64,000 bases of DNA from Doris montereyensis (lineage: Eukaryota > Mollusca > Gastropoda > Nudibranchia > Dorididae), in assembly GCA_037039925.1 (NCBI GenBank), contig JAXRKP010000558.1:94501-158500 (forward strand). Reading direction: 5' to 3'. Within the stretch, counting starts at the first letter, position 1. Every line of letters starts with the position of its first letter. Of the stretch, positions 58,642-64,000 are shown in pieces. The position numbers were made by a program, and so were the translations under genes. The notes below the pieces were generated by a model. That model was given only the letters and a program-made list of their open reading frames with translations. It searched no databases and was not told where the DNA came from.

Positions 58642-58799
58642 AAACAAAACAAAACAACTAAATAAATAAAATTAAAGAAATGTATTTTTTTTAATGAGAA
58701 GGGAGTGAATTGAGGTCACAAGTGGTGTGTGTGTGTTGCGATGGCAGCAGGCTGGTATCTCTTTCACTTTTCAGCAGCGATATGTTTGCTCTTTCCTTC

Positions 58800-58876
58800 T
58801 CACAAGCCACACAGACTTTTTCCTCTACGAATGACTGTATTGCAGGCCATAACCCAACATCCAAACCCCACAGCAC
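58800..58876 (-). CDS. GET1: GET1 exon 5 with stop
   Basis: The acceptor cttctttttgaaag precedes (G)AVGFGCWVMACNTVIRRGK and SLCGL, then TGA at 58802-58800. Phase 1 entry fits exon 4. GxGxxCWxxxCN is the third transmembrane segment of the family. The tail after NTVI is short and basic, as in other animals. Confidence 0.9.
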
Positions 58877-61800
58877 CTTTCAAAAAGAAGGATCAAGAAA
58901 ACTTCAATGTGCAGCAAACAAAAAGAAAAATATTACAATCAAGAACACATTACCCAATAGTTGACTAGATAAGAGGGGAACAAGAGGTAGCCTTAAGGCT
59001 ATAGTCTGTGCATAACAGTGCTTAGAAAAACGTATTATAACAATACAATATTTTCCAATTGATTTCACATATTTATCTATATCTCAGCTATTTGTCAACC
59101 AATTTTCTTCAAATTTTCATGACATAGGCTGAAGATGGTTTGCAAAACAACTAATAGAGTTTTTTCTTTTAAATACTTTTTATTAAATATTTTTTACATC
59201 TTGAAAAATTGCGTTTTTTATGTCACTTTGATTTGTCCACTATATCAAAAATATCTGTTTGATAATTATACATGATTTCAGGTTATTGCTCGCCAACTAT
59301 GGGCTGAATAGACCCATAAATATTATGATTTCAGTTGTCTACCTGGATTTCCATGGTCTATTATACACAAAAGAACAAATACTTTAAACATTTCGGTTTA
59401 ATTTAACAGTCCCTCATATTTAATAAGTTAAGCATTACATGGGTCTATTATACACATAAAAGAACAAGTATTTGATATCTCACTTGTAGATTTTTTACTT
59501 TTGAGGTGCACATCCCCTCAAGAGCAGCAATGGCTGAAGTCAGTGAATACACCCACAGACATAATGATATCTTGAAAGAGAGGATTTTAGAGCCAAGGAC
59601 AAAACAAATACACAGATTTTGCAGGAGGACAAAGATGCTTTTGGACTCAGTATTTTATGAGCATGAGTACAGTCAGTTTGGACAGGCCCAAGGTCACTGT
59701 ATTTGATAAGCTAAAGAGGAACAGCAATTGTCAGTGATTTGATCTTATCCACAAAACTAAGGCTTGAATCTTATCATAATAAGGTAATCTCAGGGGTTTG
59801 GGTAGGATTTTTAACTTGGCCGGACTGCCCCATAAACTACCAAGGCATATCTTTAACATGCATAAAATGTTGTGTGATCTGCACAGGGGGCCTCCTTTTT
59901 ATTGTCCGTTTCCGTTGGCACTAGGTGTCGATCTACCGACCTGGAGGGAATGGGGAGGGAATGGGGAGAGAGGGGGAGGAATGGGGAGAGAGGGGGGGTT
60001 TCTAAGGAAGACATTACTACTGCTGATAACATTATCCATTCTCTCATAGAAGCATTCTGTGTTTCCATATTTTACCTGGTAATCCTGATGGAAAAGCAAC
60101 TATCTTAGTGAATGGAGTGAGCCACTCCTGAAGCAACATCATGAGATGCTCGTTTCGATAATAAATCATTAAGATCAACATGAGAAGTCCCTGTGAAGAG
60201 ATGAGATGTTTTAATGAGATTAATAGAAGCAACAAAAGGCCTGGAGCCTTGTAGACAGGTAGACCATGAGACCATGGCAAAACAAAACAAAGCAAACAAA
60301 AAAGCATCATAAATTAACAAAATTTAGAAACAATATTAAATAAATGAATGCACACCAATTTTTTTTACAAATATTAATCAGAAAGGAGGCAAGACTAAAA
60401 TGTTACAAAAAACAAAACAATTCATTGAAATCAATAATAATTTAAAAAAGAAAAACGTTTTTTGACAAATAGTTTCAATCTGAGGTACTACATCACATAA
60501 ATAAGAACAAAAGAGTTTCTAGTGTATTTCTTTGTTTTTTCATTGAAATTTACCCTATCCAACATTAATTACTCTCTCAGACATCAGGGTATTTGTTTTT
60601 GGAAGTAACCCTGTCCTCCATCATGGAGATGATCTCAGGGTTCATAACTGACTAATATTCCTCACAACTGTCTAGGTTGAACATAAAGTTCTTTAAAAAT
60701 CAAAAACTTCTGCAAATATTTATAAATATTATAAAAAATATAGTCAATGTGTTGAAAATGTATAAATGTTCAGTATCCTACATTTAGTGATACAGTCTGA
60801 TTTCTTGTGTAAAAAAACGAAAATGATTTCTAGATCAGTCTCTCAAAGAGTTTGTAAATGTTTCTTTCAGAATAATGTTTCCATCGTATATCAAGCAGAT
60901 CAGAGCACCCTACAAAAACATGTTTAATAGTCAAGCGGCAATCACAGGAGTGACAGAAAGGCTGGTCATTATGGGTCAACAGGACACCTTGCATGAGCCA
61001 CAGTGACCAATATGGAATCGGCTTAAAACGCTCTCTTCGTTCCTATTTCTTACTTTTACATTTGGCCTTTCCGTCATTTTGGGACAACTTCATGAAACTC
61101 GTTATTAACTTCGTGGTCCCACTCCTCCTGCCAAGTTGTGTTAAAATAGTTCTTGGTTAAAACCATCAGGTCTGCGGAATCAAGCAATGCATTAAGGCTG
61201 ACATCTTTGGAACATCCTTCTCTTGCTAATTTATCGGTACTTTCACTTCCATCGATGCCCACATGCGGTATCCAGACAAGGGTCACAAATATTTGGGTGC
61301 ATTAAGAGGAAACTGCAAGATGAAAGATAAGTGAAAGAGTGAAAGAAAAGAAGCAGGACCTACCAGCAGCCCCCGCCAACAAATTCTAATATTGAAATTT
61401 CATCCCTCACTTAACTTTGAATGACTTACATGGAAGACATAAATGCCAACTGAAATACCCATTCTCAGGTAAGCTGTATTCTGTTGTCTTGCTGCAGCTG
61501 TGAAGATTTGAATCAATGTTACAAAAAGTACAAAAAGACATAAATTTAAGGAGAAGAAGAAGAAGAAGAAGGAGGAGAAGGAGGAGGGAGGAATAGGAGG
61601 AGGAGGACGAGGAGGAGGAGGAGGAAGAAGAAGAAGAAGAAGAAGAAGAAGAAAGAAGAAGAAGAAGAAGGAGGAGGAGGAGGAGGAGGAGGAATAGGAG
61701 GAGAAGGATGAGGAGGAAGAAGAAGAAGAAGAAGAAGAAGAAGAAGAAGAAGAAGAAGAAGAAGAAGAAGACGAAGAAGAAAGGAGGAGAAGGAGGAGGA

Positions 61801-63461
61801 GGGCGAGGAGGAGAAGAAGGAGCGGAGGAAGGGAGGAGGAGGAGGAGGAGGAGGAGGAGGAGGAGGAGAAGAAGAAGAAGAAGAAGAAGAAAAAGAAGAA
61901 AGAAGAAGGAGAAGGAGAAGGAGAAGGAGAAGGAAGAAGAAGAAGAAGAAGAAGAAGAAGAGAAGAAGAAGAAGAAGAAGAAGAAGAAGAAGAAGAAAAA
62001 AAAAAGGTAAAAAATATATTTATCAAAGCAACTCTACATTGGGCATCAAATCAATCAACTATATGTAGACAAAATGTTAATTTATTTTGATGACAAAAAT
62101 ATTGTCATAAACAATTTTTTTAAAGCATAGAAACTGTCAATAGGGAATCACAATAAAGAGAGGTACAATTAAAAATAGCAGTAAATTTACTGAATTTAAA
62201 TAGTGGCCTACAAATAAAATTTGCAGTACAAAGACAATATTATCCCTATGAAAAAGATGCATTAAACTGCCAAAGAAGTTCCTTTTGTGGAACTTACTTT
62301 ACCATTTCTAATAAATTGTAAACAAAGATTTAAAGTACATTGTGCTCACCATTTGCTTTGACCTGGTTTTTAGTTTGTCAACTGCCCTCTGCAGTCGAGA
62401 ATACTGGACAAATTCATCCGACATGCTAAGAAGAGCTTGCTGATCTTTCAAGCTCTTTATTTCTGTCCATATATTCATTTCCTTACCACTTGGTTTGAAA
62501 AGTAGCCGTGCAATCTGAAAGTAAAATGATCATTTTATTCTTGTCAAGTTTTTTCTTAATTCTTGTAGTAATTATTTCAAATTTCTTTTTAAATCAAGAA
62601 ATTTCTGTACAGGTACCAAAATATTTGAAATTTGTTTTCCTTGCTGTTCAAAGAAATCATCAAAGTCATGAGAATAAGGAAAAACAAAAATTTATTAAAA
62701 TATATCGTATGATATACCCACCCATCCAAGGCAAGCGTAGGTAAGCCAGGGAAACGCATACCAATATTAGCTTTGGTGCTAGGGGTGAACATATGTGTTT
62801 TATTGTTAACCATCTACCAACCATCCCTTACCCTGTTCCCTTAACCTGAAATAAAAGCTCCCCTGAACGATCCCTCCCCCTACAATCCCACTACCCCTAT
62901 CCCCCCATCCGAGGTAAGCGTAGGTCACCGGGGGAAACGCGGCATACCAATAGATTTGTTGCTAGGCAGTCCCGTAAAGTTGGACCAGTGAAAAAATCCT
63001 ACACTTTCTCTTGCCGACAGTGAAACCAGTGAGAAAGAAAGAAGATGGTCGCTGTGTGAAGGCTCTATAGGCTCTGTCCATTGAAATGTGCTATAATAAT
63101 ATATATGTAAAGATGGTTTGATAAAAGTATTATCTTTACTTTATATATTGACTTAAAGTCACCAGCGAAAAACAAATAAAAGTACCCTGGTATTGGAAGT
63201 CTTCCCCTGAATTTAGCTCATTAGTGAAATTTAAAGGGTGTGCCCGACTGTGGAAATCCTCCCTCAATTTGTATCTCAATTGTCATTTGTGCCAGACCAC
63301 GGAAATCATTCCAAACAGCAATACTCCAGATTCCTAGATCTATCTGAGACCAAAAAAGACTAAGTCAGTAGTGTACATACCAGCGATGTGATTCCGCCGG
63401 CATATTTTGGTAATATTGCATACATCAATTCAAAAACAAAGATGAATAGCATGAGAAACAT
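58800..63461 (-). CDS. GET1: Guided entry of tail-anchored proteins factor 1 / WRB (gene span, 5 exons)
   Basis: Exons 63381-63461, 62350-62514, 61430-61480, 60076-60190 and 58800-58876 sum to 489 nt and encode 162 residues without a frame break (human protein 174). Order: first membrane helix (FLMLFIFVFELMYAILPKYA); a cytosolic coiled coil (EIKSLKDQQALLSMSDEFVQ, then YSRLQRAVDKLKTRSKQM) that in the family binds the GET3/TRC40 ATPase; a second hydrophobic segment (MGISVGIYVFHGLLMLILMI); WLTPFTKIVAFPSGLPG, matching the family's 'W.TPL.RLVAFP'; and a third helix (AVGFGCWVMACNTVI). GET1 with CAML (GET2) forms the ER receptor and insertase for tail-anchored membrane proteins. The start is fixed by an in-frame TGA just upstream. 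Introns carry LINE, SINE and GAA repeats. Confidence 0.93.
58877..60075. other. GET1 intron 4
   Basis: 1.2 kb with a SINE A fragment (59781-59950) and G-rich 'gggagagaggggg' repeats near 59945-60000. A 66-codon plus-strand frame at 59506-59706 (MAEVSEYTHRHNDILKERIL) is of unknown meaning. Confidence 0.6.
59781..59950 (-). mobile_element. SINE family A, fragment lacking the head
   Basis: Minus-strand blocks as in other copies: 'ggtcggtagatcgacaccta', 'cagatcacacaacatttta' and 'gagattacctta'. Confidence 0.65.
60076..60190 (-). CDS. GET1: GET1 exon 4
   Basis: Acceptor tcatctcttcacag, donor GTAAAA. It reads GLLMLILMIYYRNEHLMMLL, QEWLTPFTKIVAFPSGLP and one base of the next Gly codon. It covers the end of the second membrane helix, a lumenal loop and the start of the third helix. 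Confidence 0.92.
60835..61286 (-). pseudogene. Non-LTR retrotransposon C-terminal fragment with RNase H end
   Basis: On the minus strand VWIPHVGIDGSESTDKLARE (RNase H 'V.WVPSHVGI.GNE.AD.LA') is followed, in other frames, by LSRFHIGHCG (the 'R.RIGH' block). CHSCDCRLTIKHVFVGCSDL (C-x2-C-x5-H zinc-knuckle type 'LT..H.L..C') comes next. This is the usual 3' end of I- or jockey-type LINE ORF2. Broken by frameshifts; inside GET1 intron 3. Confidence 0.82.
61300..61382 (+). repeat. Dispersed repeat family C, 3' part
   Basis: 'attaagaggaaactgcaaga' to 'aggacctaccagcagccccc' and 'gccaac', immediately next to GET1 exon 3. Confidence 0.65.
61430..61480 (-). CDS. GET1: GET1 exon 3 (51 nt)
   Basis: The donor GTAAGT follows YVFH. 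The acceptor at gcaagacaacag gives NTAYLRMGISVGIYVFH in phase 0/0, linking the coiled coil to helix 2. A better-looking acceptor 17 nt upstream (cttcacag) would break the frame, so the 51-nt version was chosen. Confidence 0.7.
61552..62005. repeat. (GAA/GGA)n purine microsatellite
   Basis: 454 bp of pure purine on the plus strand, alternating GAA and GGA blocks with GGC, GAC and ATA breaks. It lies in GET1 intron 2, only 70 bp upstream of the exon 3 acceptor. On the GET1 sense strand it is TTC/TCC, a long pyrimidine tract. Confidence 0.97.
62350..62514 (-). CDS. GET1: GET1 exon 2
   Basis: 165 nt, phase 0/0, acceptor ctttcag and donor GTGAGC. It reads IARLLFKPSGKEMNIWTEIK, SLKDQQALLSMSDEFVQYSR and LQRAVDKLKTRSKQM. 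The 'EI...K.EL...S..DEFA.YA.L.R.I.KL...L' pattern is diagnostic for GET1. Confidence 0.94.
62715..62975. repeat. Direct repeat pair in GET1 intron 1
   Basis: 'acccatccaaggcaagcgta'...'gggaaacgcataccaatat'...'tgctaggg' (62716-62782) recurs as 'cccatccgaggtaagcgtag'...'gggaaacgcggcataccaat'...'tgctaggc' (62904-62970). The two are spaced 188 bp apart, with unrelated sequence between. Possibly two ends of an element. Confidence 0.7.
63381..63461 (-). CDS. GET1: GET1 exon 1
   Basis: 27 codons from ATG at 63461 (context ccatcATGt): MFLMLFIFVFELMYAILPKY and AGGITSL, then a GTATGT donor. This is the first membrane helix. The upstream frame closes with TGA six bases before the ATG. Confidence 0.88.
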
Positions 63462-64000
63462 GATGGTTCAAAAGTCTTTTCGAATGAAGATACCGGGATC
63501 AAGTTCAACTTCTACCTTATCTTTTTACTTTTCTAGTTTCGTTTTCTAATTTCCCGAAATCGATTCTGGCGATAACACGAGTGCTTTTTCCAAGGGACTC
63601 GATTTTCGTGAGCAGTCAAGGCCAATAAATGTTAAGAAATTTCTCCGGTGTCTGGATCTAGATCTAGAATCTAGATCTAGATCTAATTACACTTCAAATA
63701 TATTTCTGGGCTCTAATGTGAAATTTCGATCTATGGGATAAGCATACCCTAATGGTTAATTCTTATTTTGCATTGATATATAACACTCAGTGGTAACAGG
63801 AAAGTAAAATCACATTTTGTTGAACTTTGTTTTGTGGCGGGGTTTATCTTTTGAAGCTTCCTAGCAACATTATTTAAAGATGGCTGAATTTATAAATAAT
63901 CCTACAGTTAAACCTAGCCATATAGTATGGCAGACCAATGAACCGTAGACCCTTTTACCGATCATTTCCGGACCCAAATAAACATTTAGCCCGCAAAGAA
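63462..64000. other. GET1 upstream region
   Basis: Contains the GET1 5' leader and presumably its promoter. A cluster of overlapping AGATCT/CTAGA palindromes (gatctagatctagaatctag and onward) lies at 63654-63685, about 200 bp upstream of the start codon. No TATA box is evident. Confidence 0.45.

Overview
The window looks like nuclear DNA of an invertebrate animal, most likely a mollusc or another lophotrochozoan. The evidence is small exons with GT-AG introns, AT-rich non-coding sequence, many tRNA-derived SINEs, LINE fragments, and long microsatellites and minisatellites. The exact species cannot be read from the sequence.

Three protein-coding genes can be reconstructed exon by exon. (1) An SH3BGR homologue on the minus strand, 24318 to 11500. 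It has four coding exons: a thioredoxin-fold SH3BGR domain, then one long acidic exon carrying nine or ten copies of a ~48-residue module built on DPAAAFKNRFKK. (2) A lebercilin homologue (LCA5/LCA5L) on the plus strand, 32898 to 47866, with eight supported coding exons and one candidate. It has the coiled-coil lebercilin domain, the NIYSNR hallmark, a late NLLENLFG motif and a DEIEEV C-terminus. (3) A complete GET1 (WRB) gene on the minus strand, 63461 to 58800, with five exons and a 162-residue product. It is the membrane insertase subunit of the tail-anchored protein pathway.

The main result is the gene order. SH3BGR(-) / LCA5L(+) / GET1(-) is, read in reverse, GET1(+) / LCA5L(-) / SH3BGR(+). 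This is the order and orientation of the same three genes at human 21q22.2. The window therefore appears to hold a bilaterian microsynteny block, including the divergent SH3BGR/LCA5L pair. That pair is almost contiguous in human and is separated here by about 8.6 kb of repeats.

Layout: 1-965 LINE reverse-transcriptase remnant; 3893-5368 28-bp minisatellite; 11500-24318 SH3BGR, with a degenerate Ty3/gypsy LTR retrotransposon (18681-24229, 4-bp target duplication) in intron 1; 24319-32897 intergenic, with SINEs, LINE tails and triplet repeats; 32898-47866 LCA5L, with introns full of CT, GAA and minisatellite arrays; 47867-58799 intergenic, with MITEs, a palindrome-bearing repeat and a piggyBac-type element with TTAA ends; 58800-63461 GET1; 63462-64000 GET1 upstream region.

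Both long genes carry many single-base frame breaks, several of them in homopolymers. Conserved sequence continues in another frame after each break and splice sites are intact. That pattern fits an unpolished long-read assembly better than real pseudogenes, but the sequence alone cannot settle it.
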